A stretch of 64,000 bases of DNA from positions 4,464,001 through 4,528,000 of the forward strand of contig NZ_CP013926.1 of assembly GCF_001562115.1 (NCBI RefSeq). Direction: 5' to 3'. This DNA is from Alteromonas stellipolaris (lineage in GTDB: Bacteria > Pseudomonadota > Gammaproteobacteria > Enterobacterales > Alteromonadaceae). The notes under the pieces are model-generated. The model ran no database searches. It saw only the letters and a program-made list of their open reading frames with translations, and was not told the origin of the DNA. The position numbers and the translations under genes are program-made. This document shows positions 19,512-28,768 of this stretch, piece after piece. Each line of letters starts with the position of its first letter. Position 1 is the first letter of the stretch.

Positions 19512-19781
19512 GTGGTTCATCCCCAGGTTCTTAAGATATCTGCATTTTGGTTTTGAATATCTTAGTAGTGCATAGAAACGATTACTACGCAATACGTTGC
19601 TAACTAGGTTCAACCCTTCATTTTATTCGTCAAACGCGACATATGAAGACATAACAGATAGAAATACGAGCCTTGGGGCTGTGATTTATGGGCATGGGTT
19701 ATGGGTTATGGGATTATTTATGAGGCGGGGAGCTTGAAGGTGTTGAGTAGAAAACCGCGAGGAACAAGTATTCAATGTAGC

Positions 19782-20540
19782 TTAATTCAGATTTTTAGCC
19801 GGCTGTTCTTCAATAAAATTAAATAGACCAAATTCATCAAGTAAAGATTGGTAGCGCCCGTCTTTTATAAATTGAGCCAATACGCTATTAAACTCGTTTC
19901 TTAATTGCTCGTCAGGAATGGCCGCACTGTAGGAGGAAACAGGAAATAATTCATGTATTTTTGTGTCGTGTTGCTTTTCGAAAGGCAACTGATGCTTAGC
20001 GTATTGAAAAATATTTCTATCAAGCACCGCAACATCCACACTGCCAAGCAATAGCAAATTAACCTGCCTTTCTTGTTGAGCAAGCTCCATATAGTTTTTT
20101 TGATGGGCTAACGTATTTTTAAACTCTTCACCTAATACCGATATTGCCGTTTGAAAAGCAATCACGCTATGGCCGAGTAAGTCTTCTATTTCGTTAATTT
20201 CCAAGTTTCTGTCAGTACGGCTTACCGCAACATTTTGATAATACACGTAGGCATCAGTCAGTATAGCTGGGTCAATATCGTGGCCAGAGTTTAAGGTTAG
20301 CCCTATATCCACCCCGCCTTTTTTCACTAGGCTGGCGGTACGGCCAAAGGGAACGTAAATAGGCGACATTTCATGCCCCATTTCTAGCAATATTGCCCGC
20401 ACTAGTTCTAACTCAAAGCCTGAATCTTGTTCTGAGATAACATAGGGAGGTTTTGTCCAACCCACGACCACATCAATTTGCTTTGCAAATGCGGCGTGTG
20501 AAGAGAACAAAATAATTAAAAGTACAACAATATAATGCAT
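19782..20540 (-). CDS. Periplasmic solute-binding protein, family 3 type
   Basis: A 252-residue protein with a signal peptide (hydrophobic core to about residue 16, cut near AAFAK) and the fold pattern of amino-acid-type substrate-binding proteins: VVGWTKPPYV near the start, GFELELVRAIL, DIGLTLNSG, and DGRYQSLLDEFGLF near the end. No ABC permease or ATPase gene is beside it, so it may be an orphan binding protein or a sensor partner. The ligand cannot be predicted. Confidence 0.8.
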   Translation of the reverse strand: MHYIVVLLIILFSSHAAFAKQIDVVVGWTKPPYVISEQDSGFELELVRAILLEMGHEMSPIYVPFGRTASLVKKGGVDIGLTLNSGHDIDPAILTDAYVYYQNVAVSRTDRNLEINEIEDLLGHSVIAFQTAISVLGEEFKNTLAHQKNYMELAQQERQVNLLLLGSVDVAVLDRNIFQYAKHQLPFEKQHDTKIHELFPVSSYSAAIPDEQLRNEFNSVLAQFIKDGRYQSLLDEFGLFNFIEEQPAKNLN

Positions 20541-20816
20541 AAGGCGAAATGGTAATGGAACACGTATTAACTATAAACACTTGCCAATAAATAACCATTC
20601 GCCAAAAGACTTAATGATTTTAAAAACCCATTAAAAACAATAACTAACAAACATGCGATTTATACTTAAGTTTGATGAAAAAAGACGCTTTCACGTAGAA
20701 ATATTGAATAAAACGTTAAAACGAACGGCTAATTCAAGCGTTACTACCAGCATTATGATTTCGCTTTAATTAGCCAAGCGGTACAATACAGTCAAACTCT
20801 TTGAACATGTGTGAAT

Positions 20817-21698
20817 ATGGCCTGGCTACAGTTACGAATAAATACCTCCTCAGAATATGCTGAATCGATTGGCGATATGCTTAGTGCTAACGGTTCGCAA
20901 GCTGTAACCTACGTAGATGCGAAAGACACACCTATGTACGAGCCAAAGCCCGGCGAAATTATGCTGTGGCCAGACACGCAAGTCGTCGGTCTATTTGAGG
21001 CCACTGATGACATGAAAGCCATCATCAAACGATTAGGCAAAGCGCGCATTCTAGGTTCAGATTTTAAATACAAACTAGAACCCCTTGAAGACAAAGACTG
21101 GGAGCGTGAGTGGATGGATAACTTCCACCCCATGCAATTTGGCACTCGTTTATGGATTTGCCCGAGCTGGCGTGATGTGCCAGACCCTAATGCTGTTAAC
21201 GTTATGCTAGACCCGGGTCTTGCCTTTGGAACGGGTACTCACCCTACTACTGCCCTTTGCTTGCGTTGGTTAGACGGTATAGACGTTGCCGATAAAGTGG
21301 TTGTGGATTTTGGTTGTGGTTCAGGCATTTTAGCTCTAGCGGCACTTAAATTAGGTGCTAAACGGGTAGTTGCTATTGATATCGACCCACAAGCCCTTCA
21401 AGCCACACAAGAAAATGCACGCCGTAACGGTGTTGAAGATAGACTGGATGTATTCTTGCCCGCTGATCAGCCCACACTAGAGGCCGATGTAGTGATGGCG
21501 AATATATTGTCTGGGCCACTTCTAGAACTTCAAGATGTTATTTCATCTTACTGCAAACCGTCGGGGTTACTCGTCCTTTCGGGCATTCTTGCTGAACAAG
21601 TAACCAAAATTGAAGCGGCCTACTCCCGCGATTTCACTCTTGACGAGAGTGCGATTGATGGAGAATGGGCACGAGTGTCTGGCAAAAAGCCCGCTTAA
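20817..21698 (+). CDS. prmA: Ribosomal protein L11 methyltransferase
   Basis: A 293-residue enzyme that trimethylates ribosomal protein L11 using S-adenosylmethionine. It begins MAWLQLRI, has [14 protein letters not shown] and the SAM-binding motif [15 protein letters not shown] near residue 165, then [11 protein letters not shown]. The ATG at 20817 matches the family start; a GTG two codons upstream is less likely. It lies upstream of dusB-fis, as in many gammaproteobacteria, but 235 bases and a promoter separate them. Confidence 0.96.
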   Translation: MAWLQLRINTSSEYAESIGDMLSANGSQAVTYVDAKDTPMYEPKPGEIMLWPDTQVVGLFEATDDMKAIIKRLGKARILGSDFKYKLEPLEDKDWEREWMDNFHPMQFGTRLWICPSWRDVPDPNAVNVMLDPGLAFGTGTHPTTALCLRWLDGIDVADKVVVDFGCGSGILALAALKLGAKRVVAIDIDPQALQATQENARRNGVEDRLDVFLPADQPTLEADVVMANILSGPLLELQDVISSYCKPSGLLVLSGILAEQVTKIEAAYSRDFTLDESAIDGEWARVSGKKPA

Positions 21699-21849
21699 AT
21701 GTAAATTTTTTGTCTTTCAATGCCTTTCAATTCGCGGCCTTTAAGAGAATTGCACAAAATTCACTCTGCAAAACAGTGATAGATAGCTAATGTTACAGTT
21801 TTTTTTCACTGTCAAGCCCATAGAGTGAAATTTTGTGTGATTTTTAGCC

Positions 21850-21878
21850 TTTTCAAGTATTGCGAAAACACGTACACT
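21850..21878 (+). promoter_or_regulatory. Putative stringently controlled promoter of dusB-fis
   Basis: TTTTCA (21850-21855) and TACACT (21873-21878) are 17 bases apart and followed by the GC-rich stretch TAGCGCCCCG, the discriminator type of ppGpp-inhibited promoters such as E. coli dusB-fis. Just upstream is an inverted repeat TTTCACT/AGTGAAA (21804-21830). Confidence 0.55.
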
Positions 21879-21933
21879 TAGCGCCCCGTTTTAGCCGGGT
21901 GTATAAATTCTGTGCAGTTCTAGATGGCGAAAT

Positions 21934-22932
21934 ATGCGAATTGGTCCCTACACGTTAGACAACAATTTGATGCTAGCACCAATGGCTGGCGTGACTGACC
22001 GTCCATTTCGTCAACTATGTAAACGTATGGGTGCGGGGCTTGTGGTATCGGAAATGCTTTCTAGCAATCCAAAGGTATGGAATACCGCAAAATCACAAGC
22101 ACGAATGAATCATGAGGGCGAAGAAGGTATTCGTTCTGTACAGATTGCAGGCGCTGATCCAGAGCTTATGGCCCAAGCGGCACAATTTAATGTTGAGAAT
22201 GGTGCGCAAATCATCGACATCAACATGGGTTGTCCAGCCAAAAAGGTGAATAAGAAACTGGCAGGTTCCGCGTTGCTTCAGTACCCGAGTACGGTGGAAT
22301 CAATCATTAAAGCGGTAGTTAACGCTGTTGATGTTCCTGTAACACTTAAAATTCGTACCGGCTGGAATACCGATAACCGCAATGGGGTTGAGATAGCCCG
22401 CATTGCTGAGCAAAACGGCATACAGTCACTGGCTGTTCATGGTAGAACGCGAGCTTGTATGTACAAAGGAGAGGCGGAGTACGACACTATTCGTCGTATC
22501 AAGGCGGCAATTTCAATACCCGTAATTGCCAACGGAGACATTACCTCTCCTGAAAAAGCACAACAGGTACTGAATTGTACCGGTGCAGATGGTGTGATGA
22601 TAGGTCGCGGTGCTCAAGGAAATCCTTGGATCTTCAAAGAGATCCTGCATTACCTAGAAACTGGCGAGAACCTAACGCCACCACCATTGTCTGAACAGTA
22701 TGAGATTTTGCACGAGCACGTCGCTAATGTACAAAGCTTCTACGGTGAAGTCGCCGGTGTAAGAATTGCTCGCAAACATGTGGGCTGGTATCTCTCGGAA
22801 CACGATACGGATCGTCAATTTCGTAAATCGTTCAACGCTATCGAGGATGCGTCAGCGCAACTTGAAGCACTAAACGCTTATTTTGAAGCGCTGCAGAATC
22901 GAGAAACCCGACAGATTTCTCCTGCAGCATAG
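21934..22932 (+). CDS. dusB: tRNA-dihydrouridine synthase B
   Basis: A 332-residue flavoenzyme that reduces uridine in the D-loop of tRNA. Visible motifs: NLMLAPMAGVTDRPFR at the N-terminus, IDINMGCPAKKV with the catalytic Cys near residue 100, VTLKIRTGW, LAVHGRTR and IGRGAQGNPWIF. It is the first gene of the conserved dusB-fis operon, with fis 30 bases downstream. Confidence 0.98.
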   Translation: MRIGPYTLDNNLMLAPMAGVTDRPFRQLCKRMGAGLVVSEMLSSNPKVWNTAKSQARMNHEGEEGIRSVQIAGADPELMAQAAQFNVENGAQIIDINMGCPAKKVNKKLAGSALLQYPSTVESIIKAVVNAVDVPVTLKIRTGWNTDNRNGVEIARIAEQNGIQSLAVHGRTRACMYKGEAEYDTIRRIKAAISIPVIANGDITSPEKAQQVLNCTGADGVMIGRGAQGNPWIFKEILHYLETGENLTPPPLSEQYEILHEHVANVQSFYGEVAGVRIARKHVGWYLSEHDTDRQFRKSFNAIEDASAQLEALNAYFEALQNRETRQISPAA

Positions 22933-22962
22933 TAATGACTAACTTAAGAGCAAGACAGTATT

Positions 22963-23256
22963 ATGTTCGATCAAAACGTGACTTCACCTTTTACTACTAC
23001 AGTAACTACGCCTTCTCAGACGCAAGCACAAAAGCCACTTCGTGACTCAGTAAAGCAAGCGGTTAATAAATACTTGAAGCAACTGGACAACGCCAACATC
23101 GATAATTTATACGAAATGGTACTGGCCGAAGTTGAGGCCCCGCTGCTGGAAGAAGTTATGACTTACACCCGCGGCAACCAAACCCGCGCTGCCATTATGA
23201 TGGGAATCAACCGTGGCACGCTTCGCAAAAAGCTGAAGCAGTACGGCATGAACTAA
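22963..23256 (+). CDS. fis: DNA-binding protein Fis
   Basis: A 97-residue nucleoid protein that bends DNA, activates rRNA promoters and aids site-specific recombination. The C-terminal helix-turn-helix ([27 protein letters not shown]) is nearly canonical. The N-terminal arm carries the beta-hairpin region. It follows dusB in the same operon and ends before a clear terminator. The organisation and the GC-rich promoter point to growth-rate control. Confidence 0.98.
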   Translation: MFDQNVTSPFTTTVTTPSQTQAQKPLRDSVKQAVNKYLKQLDNANIDNLYEMVLAEVEAPLLEEVMTYTRGNQTRAAIMMGINRGTLRKKLKQYGMN

Positions 23257-23278
23257 AATCACCGGGCCTAGCCCACCG

Positions 23279-23304
23279 AAGAGCACCTACAGGTGCTCTT
23301 TTTG
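23279..23304 (+). terminator. Intrinsic terminator after fis
   Basis: Stem GAGCACC / GGTGCTC with a TACA loop (23281-23298), followed by five T. It closes the dusB-fis operon and leaves about 35 bases before the purH start. Confidence 0.9.
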
Positions 23305-23337
23305 TTTCACCACTCTTAACTTTGAAGCTTATATTTT

Positions 23338-24936
23338 ATGCAAACACCAAAACCCATTAAACGTGCTCTATTAAGTGTCTCTGATAAAACCGGTATCCTC
23401 GATTTCGCCACCGCGCTGCATAACGCTGGGGTAGAACTTCTGTCGACGGGCGGTACTGCTAAACTCATCGCTGAAGCTGGCTTACCAGTAACAGAGGTGT
23501 CTGATCACACAGGCCACCCAGAAATTATGGCTGGCCGCGTTAAAACCCTTCACCCTAAAATTCATGGCGGCATTTTGGCTCGTCGTGGTATTGATGAAGC
23601 GGTAATGGACGAAAACAACATTGCTCCAATCGATTTGGTGGTAGTGAACCTTTACCCATTTGCTGCAACAGTGGCTAACGACGATTGCACGTTAGAAGAC
23701 GCTATTGAAAATATCGATATTGGCGGCCCTACCATGGTTCGCGCTGCGGCTAAAAACCATAAAGATGTAACCATTGTTGTTAAAGCTGCCGACTACGGCC
23801 GCGTTCTTGCTGAAATGGAAGCAAACGAAGGTTCATTGACTTACAAAACCCGTTTCGACCTAGCCATTAAAGCGTTTGAGCATACTGCTGAATACGACGG
23901 CATGATTGCTAACTACTTTGGCGCGCGTATCGATACTGCTGATTGCGAAGATGACTGTGGCCATGAGCACAGCGAATTCCCGCGCACGTTCAACGTTCAA
24001 GTTAGCAAAAAACAAGATTTACGTTACGGTGAAAACAGCCACCAAAGTGCCGCTTTCTACGTTGAAAACAACATTCAAGAAGCATCAGTGTCTACTGCTA
24101 CTCAGCTTCAAGGTAAAGAATTGTCGTTCAATAACATTGCCGACACCGACTCTGCCCTAGAATGTGTTAAAGAATTTGAAGAGCCAGCTTGCGTTATTGT
24201 TAAGCACGCTAACCCCTGTGGTGTCGCTATTGGCGAAGACATTTTGTCTGCCTACGACCGCGCGTTTAAAACCGACCCAACCTCTGCGTTTGGCGGCATT
24301 ATTGCGTTTAACCGCGAGTTAGATGCGAAAACGGCACAAGCGATTGTGGATCGTCAGTTTGTAGAAGTGATTATTGCACCTACCGTTAGCGACGAAGCAA
24401 AAGACATTGTCAGCACAAAGAAAAACGTACGCTTATTAGCGTGTGGTGATTGGGCTGGTCAACTAACAGACGGTTACGACTTCAAACGTGTTAACGGCGG
24501 GCTGCTAGTGCAAGAGCGCGACTTTGGCATGGTTGAAATGGAAGACCTTCAGGTAGTCACCAAACTTAAGCCTTCAGATGACGAACTTCGCGATTTGATG
24601 TTCTGCTGGAAAGTCGCGAAATACGTGAAATCAAACGCCATTGTTTACTGTAAAGACGGTATGACAGTGGGTGTGGGCGCAGGTCAAATGAGCCGCGTAT
24701 ATTCTGCAAAAATTGCAGGTATTAAAGCCGCTGATGAAAACCTAGAAGTAGCAGGCTCTGTAATGGCATCCGACGCTTTCTTCCCATTCCGCGATGGCAT
24801 TGATGCTGCCGCAGAAGCTGGTATTAAAGCAGTCATTCAGCCTGGTGGCTCAATGCGCGACCAAGAAGTGATTGATGCAGCCGATGAACACGGTATCGCC
24901 ATGGTGTTCACCGGAATGCGCCACTTCCGCCATTAA
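23338..24936 (+). CDS. purH: Bifunctional AICAR transformylase / IMP cyclohydrolase
   Basis: A 532-residue enzyme for the last two steps of IMP synthesis. The N-terminal IMP cyclohydrolase domain shows [15 protein letters not shown] and [12 protein letters not shown]. The C-terminal transformylase domain shows [22 protein letters not shown] with the catalytic Lys-His, and [10 protein letters not shown] near the end. Ordinary length. It is separated by about 730 bases of repeats and one gene from purD, whereas purH and purD are adjacent in most relatives. Confidence 0.99.
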   Translation: MQTPKPIKRALLSVSDKTGILDFATALHNAGVELLSTGGTAKLIAEAGLPVTEVSDHTGHPEIMAGRVKTLHPKIHGGILARRGIDEAVMDENNIAPIDLVVVNLYPFAATVANDDCTLEDAIENIDIGGPTMVRAAAKNHKDVTIVVKAADYGRVLAEMEANEGSLTYKTRFDLAIKAFEHTAEYDGMIANYFGARIDTADCEDDCGHEHSEFPRTFNVQVSKKQDLRYGENSHQSAAFYVENNIQEASVSTATQLQGKELSFNNIADTDSALECVKEFEEPACVIVKHANPCGVAIGEDILSAYDRAFKTDPTSAFGGIIAFNRELDAKTAQAIVDRQFVEVIIAPTVSDEAKDIVSTKKNVRLLACGDWAGQLTDGYDFKRVNGGLLVQERDFGMVEMEDLQVVTKLKPSDDELRDLMFCWKVAKYVKSNAIVYCKDGMTVGVGAGQMSRVYSAKIAGIKAADENLEVAGSVMASDAFFPFRDGIDAAAEAGIKAVIQPGGSMRDQEVIDAADEHGIAMVFTGMRHFRH

Positions 24937-24980
24937 GAAAATATGATGTATTAGCTGCGTAAGAAGCTAAATGATGCAGT

Positions 24981-25073
24981 AAGCGAGTACGAGTTTGGAG
25001 CACGCCGTAAACCCGTCCATGGGGGCTCCGCCACGGCATCCTTGCCGTGGAGGGCTCCACCCTCGTACTCACT
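24981..25073. repeat. Palindromic extragenic element A
   Basis: Arms of about 12 bp (AGCGAGTACGAG and CTCGTACTCACT, one mismatch) enclose a core with a perfect inner hairpin CCACGGCA / TGCCGTGG. Read on the minus strand, the core aligns without gaps over more than 50 bases with element D, including the segment around CCATGGA-GGGTTTAC. The arms differ from those of D. Confidence 0.8.
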
Positions 25074-25130
25074 ACTACACCTTGCTAGCTTATTGCGTGC
25101 TGTGCTTTGGAAACAGATAGCTGGTTAGAG

Positions 25131-25195
25131 ATAGGTGAAGGCCTCCGCTGTGGTATCCATGCCATCGAGGGTTTAGTACTGGCATTCACTTCCCC
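25131..25195. repeat. Degenerate palindromic element B
   Basis: A degraded relative of element A in the same orientation: the stretch from CTCCGC to GAGGG aligns with the inner hairpin region of A, with imperfect outer arms (GGTGAAGGC and GCATTCACT). The other half of the core is lost. Confidence 0.55.
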
Positions 25196-25264
25196 CTCTT
25201 TTAATAGCTAGGCTCTACAGTTGCAGTTGAATAAAAGTGCGGTAAACGCTAAAAACTCATACTA

Positions 25265-25315
25265 TAGAAGGCATTCGAAACCCTCCACAGCATGAATGCT
25301 GTAACAAAGTGCCAA
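25265..25315. repeat. Truncated palindromic element C
   Basis: Nearly identical to the left half of element D: the arm AGAAGGCATTCGAAACC is shared and followed by the hairpin CCACAGCAT / ATGCTGT. The right half is missing or diverged. Confidence 0.7.
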
Positions 25316-25383
25316 AGTCGTGGTGTACTGCGCTTGCAAATAATTTTGATCTCGAATTTAAAAAGCATGACGCCGGTTGATAG

Positions 25384-25487
25384 GAGTGAGAGCAGAAGGC
25401 ATTCGAAACCTTCCACAGCATGGATGCTGTGGCAGAGCGTCCATGGATGGGTTTACCGCGTGTTTTGAATGCCTTCTGCTCTCGCTC
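25384..25487. repeat. Palindromic extragenic element D
   Basis: The most complete copy. Outer arms of 17 perfect bases (25388-25404 with 25467-25483), extending to about 21 with one mismatch, enclose a core with the inner hairpin CCACAGCAT / ATGCTGTGG. Compared with A, one stem pair changes from A-T to G-C on both sides, a compensatory change. No reading frame is present. Confidence 0.85.
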
Positions 25488-25665
25488 TTAGCTTAGAGCT
25501 CTTAACTCTGAGCAATAAAAAGCAAAACGGCAGAGTACAGATTTAGCATGTTGGGTGTCGGGTAGGTGTCATAGTTTGTTGTTAAGCTTAATCTGAAACT
25601 GGTGTTTATCAGTATTAGCAGTTAACGTAATCGCCGTTACCCTCGATGATAATAAGGAAATAACA

Positions 25666-26481
25666 ATGAAGAAGTTAGCCAATTTAGTACTCGCAGCCAC
25701 CCTTGGCATGTCAGCAACCTATGCTAGCGCCGATGCTATATCAGATGCAGCCATGAGCGAACACCGCTCAGCACAAGCCAAAGTACGTGATGAATTCCGT
25801 AATCCTCAGCAAACATTACGATTCTTTGGCGTTAAGCCAGATATGACAGTAGTTGAAATTTCACCAGGTGGCGGCTGGTATGCCGACATTATTGCGCCTT
25901 TGGTTCAAAAAGAAGGTCAGTACATTGCTGCTCACTTCTTCGTTGACGAATCAACTAACGATTATTACCGTAAGTCGCTAGAAAAATTCAATCAAAAAGT
26001 AAAAGACAGCGCCCCATACCAAGGCGTGAAAGTTACCGCTTTCCACCCAACCAAAGCGCTTGATATTGCAGAAGCTGGCAGCGCCGATGTGGTACTTACC
26101 TTCCGTAATATTCATAACTGGTACATGAGTCAAGGAAACGAAGGTATCGACAATGCATTTGGTGCTTTCTTTAAGGCGCTTAAGCCTGGTGGTGTGCTAG
26201 GTGTGGTTGAACATGAACTGCCAGAATCTGCTGACGATTCAGCAATGGAAAAAAGTGGCTACATGAAGCGTTCTTTCGTTGTTGCTGCCGCTGAAAAAGC
26301 AGGCTTTGAGCTTGAAGAAGCAAGCGATATTAATGCGAACGCTAAAGATACTGCCGACCATCCGCGCGGTGTATGGACGCTTCCTCCTAGCCTAAGATTA
26401 AAAGATCAAGATCGCGAGAAGTACCTTGCCATTGGCGAGAGTAATCGTATGACGCTTAAGTTTAAAAAGCCCAGTTTGTAA
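25666..26481 (+). CDS. Exported methyltransferase-like protein (COG4798 type)
   Basis: A 271-residue protein with a clear signal peptide (cut near YASADA). The mature part resembles class I SAM methyltransferases of the COG4798 group: RFFGVKPDMTVVEISPGGGWYADI looks like motif I, followed by DVVLTFRNIHNWY and LKPGGVLGVVEH. An enzyme needing S-adenosylmethionine in the periplasm is puzzling, so its actual activity is uncertain. A strong AAGGAAAT ribosome-binding site precedes the ATG. It is followed 27 bases later by purD, so they may be cotranscribed. Confidence 0.85.
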   Translation: MKKLANLVLAATLGMSATYASADAISDAAMSEHRSAQAKVRDEFRNPQQTLRFFGVKPDMTVVEISPGGGWYADIIAPLVQKEGQYIAAHFFVDESTNDYYRKSLEKFNQKVKDSAPYQGVKVTAFHPTKALDIAEAGSADVVLTFRNIHNWYMSQGNEGIDNAFGAFFKALKPGGVLGVVEHELPESADDSAMEKSGYMKRSFVVAAAEKAGFELEEASDINANAKDTADHPRGVWTLPPSLRLKDQDREKYLAIGESNRMTLKFKKPSL

Positions 26482-26508
26482 AAACAAAACCTTAAAACGG
26501 AATAGTTA

Positions 26509-27801
26509 ATGAACGTACTTGTAATTGGCGGCGGTGGCCGCGAGCATGCGCTAGCTTATAAAGCGGCGCAATCTTCTGATGTTTCAACTGTGTTTGTTGC
26601 CCCTGGTAATGCAGGAACGGCAATAGAGCCTAAACTAGAAAACGTAGCAATTGATGTAAACGATATTCTTGGTTTACTGTCTTTTGCTAAAGGTAACGAT
26701 GTTGAATTAACCATTGTTGGCCCAGAAGCGCCGTTGGTTGCAGGTGTGGTAGATGCGTTTACTAACGAAGGCTTAATGATCTTTGGCCCTACTCAAGCTG
26801 CAGCGCAGCTTGAAGGGTCTAAAGCCTTTACTAAAGATTTTCTTGCTCGCCATAATATTCCTACCGCTGAATATCAGAACTTTACTGAGATTGACCCTGC
26901 CATCGCCTATGTGCGTGAAAAAGGCGCGCCTATTGTGATTAAGGCAGACGGCTTAGCAGCAGGTAAAGGCGTGATTGTAGCCATGACGCTACAAGAAGCA
27001 GAAGACGCTATTCGCGACATGCTAGCAGGTAATGCTTTTGGTGAAGCCGGCAGCCGTGTAGTAGTAGAAGAATTCCTAGATGGTGAAGAAGCCTCGTTTA
27101 TCGTTATGGTAGACGGAAAAAGCGTACTTCCTTTTGCCACCAGTCAAGACCATAAACGCGCAGCTAATGGCGACAAAGGTCCTAATACAGGCGGCATGGG
27201 TGCATACTCTCCTGCCCCAGTAGTAACACAAGAAATTCACGACCGCGTGATGAAAGAAGTGATTATGCCAACGGTTGAAGGCATGGCGTCAGAAGGTAAC
27301 CCTTACATGGGTTTCTTGTACGCGGGGCTTATGATCATGGCTGATGGAACGCCCAAAGTGATTGAATATAACTGCCGCTTTGGCGACCCAGAAACCCAGC
27401 CTATTATGCTGCGTTTACAATCAGACATCGTCGCTTTGTGCCAAGCGGCCTGTAAAGGCGAGCTTGATAGCCAAACTATTGAGTTTGATACACGTGCCGC
27501 CATTGGTGTTGTTCTAGCAGCAGGTGGTTACCCTGGTAGCTACGACAAGGGTGATGAAATTACCGGCTTTGAAAGCGCCGCCGAATTAGACGGCAAAGTT
27601 TTTCATGCTGGTACGTCACTAGAAGACGGCAAAGTGGTGACTAACGGTGGCCGTGTTCTGTGCGCCACTGCCATGGGCAATAACGTAACTGAAGCTCAAC
27701 AGAAAGCGTATGAATTGGTAAATACAATTCAGTTCAAAGACGCGTATTTTCGTACCGACATTGGCTACCGTGCCATTGCTCGTGAGTCTAGTGCCGACTA
27801 G
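26509..27801 (+). CDS. purD: Phosphoribosylamine-glycine ligase (GAR synthetase)
   Basis: A 430-residue ATP-grasp ligase for the second step of purine synthesis (phosphoribosylamine plus glycine to GAR). Motifs: MNVLVIGGGGREHALA, the ATP-binding KADGLAAGKGVIVA near residue 147, GPNTGGMGAYSPAP and YNCRFGDPETQ. Full length. It lies behind the exported methyltransferase-like gene and before a terminator. Confidence 0.99.
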   Translation: MNVLVIGGGGREHALAYKAAQSSDVSTVFVAPGNAGTAIEPKLENVAIDVNDILGLLSFAKGNDVELTIVGPEAPLVAGVVDAFTNEGLMIFGPTQAAAQLEGSKAFTKDFLARHNIPTAEYQNFTEIDPAIAYVREKGAPIVIKADGLAAGKGVIVAMTLQEAEDAIRDMLAGNAFGEAGSRVVVEEFLDGEEASFIVMVDGKSVLPFATSQDHKRAANGDKGPNTGGMGAYSPAPVVTQEIHDRVMKEVIMPTVEGMASEGNPYMGFLYAGLMIMADGTPKVIEYNCRFGDPETQPIMLRLQSDIVALCQAACKGELDSQTIEFDTRAAIGVVLAAGGYPGSYDKGDEITGFESAAELDGKVFHAGTSLEDGKVVTNGGRVLCATAMGNNVTEAQQKAYELVNTIQFKDAYFRTDIGYRAIARESSAD

Positions 27802-27876
27802 GCGCTTACAGATTTCTTATTTAGCCCCTTATTTCATTTTTTGTGAGAAAAACGCTGAGTAAAAGCACTTTTAAAT

Positions 27877-27908
27877 GCCGCCCAAGCTAACACTTAGGCG
27901 GCGTTTTT
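27877..27908 (+). terminator. Intrinsic terminator after purD
   Basis: Stem GCCGCC / GGCGGC with an inner AAG/CTT pairing and a small internal loop, followed by five T (27904-27908). It lies between the convergent purD and CBM9-like genes. Confidence 0.8.
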
Positions 27909-27926
27909 GTTTGTATCAACCCGTGT

Positions 27927-28679
27927 TTACTTTAGCTCAAGCACATCAAATACAGATGCATCTTTGTATCCTTGGTTTTTATCCCCGTCAATTGGGGTTA
28001 TCGGGTGCGACCCCATAAAATGCTCTCTATCGCCTCCGTCGGCATCACAATAAGCCAGCATAAAACCTAGCTTCATGCCCTTTTTAAGCGTTACAGGCGT
28101 GTTGGATTCACCATGAACATAATCATCAGCATACACTTTTATTGCGGTTTCCCAGTGCACCACAAACGGGGCGTCTGACTGGCGCTGCCACGCACTATCA
28201 ACATGGTCGTTATAAAGCTGAGGCACAGCTTCACCCTTATTTTCCGCTGCCATGCTAGGGCCGATATCCGCCACTTGGTTGTCTAACGCTAAATGGTATG
28301 CAAAGGCGTTGTAGTTGTTAAAGTGATCGCCACCGGAGCCATCAGCATCAATGAAAATCTCTAAACAGTCATCATCCCAATAGCGCTCTAATGGCGAAGC
28401 GTAAGTGTCAGATAAATGATCGTCTCGAATTTCGGCCAATAAGTACAAGGCACCTTCGTTCCAGCGAAGCTTATACTTGCCTGTAAAATCACTGGCATCG
28501 GGTGTATCACCAATGATCACTTCATTCATAGGATACCAATCATTCCCTTCCCAAAGTGCCTCGTTCGCTACCCCATCAATCGTGGGTGCAGCTTTAATAT
28601 GCAGTGCTTCATCTGCATTAGCACCTGTTGTAGCTGCGGCTGTACACATAATTGCCGCCAGCCAATGACTTGCCTTCAT
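27927..28679 (-). CDS. Secreted CBM9-like carbohydrate-binding protein
   Basis: A 250-residue protein with a signal peptide (cut near GANADE) and a single domain of the CBM9 type: APTIDGVANEALWEG at the start, YKLRWNEGALYLLAEIRDDHL, and DDDCLEIFIDADG. The domain is found in xylanase-linked modules and in stand-alone proteins. No catalytic domain is present. It probably binds sugars or polysaccharide at the surface. A good AGGA ribosome-binding site precedes the ATG. It is divergent from the K+ channel gene. Confidence 0.85.
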   Translation of the reverse strand: MKASHWLAAIMCTAAATTGANADEALHIKAAPTIDGVANEALWEGNDWYPMNEVIIGDTPDASDFTGKYKLRWNEGALYLLAEIRDDHLSDTYASPLERYWDDDCLEIFIDADGSGGDHFNNYNAFAYHLALDNQVADIGPSMAAENKGEAVPQLYNDHVDSAWQRQSDAPFVVHWETAIKVYADDYVHGESNTPVTLKKGMKLGFMLAYCDADGGDREHFMGSHPITPIDGDKNQGYKDASVFDVLELK

Positions 28680-28768
28680 AGTTAATCCTTATTTTATTGC
28701 GGTGTATTTTTGCTTACCTGCCGATTCTTGGTAGAGTATTAAACTGCACCGGTAACTCAAAGGCATTT

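Noticed and set aside
19684..19712. GGGTTAT microsatellite-like stretch between the amidase and the solute-binding protein genes
   Set aside because: Only two to three short imperfect copies; too short to support a feature.
24981..25487. Integron attC sites
   Set aside because: The palindromes lack recognisable attC core sites and no integrase gene is in the window.
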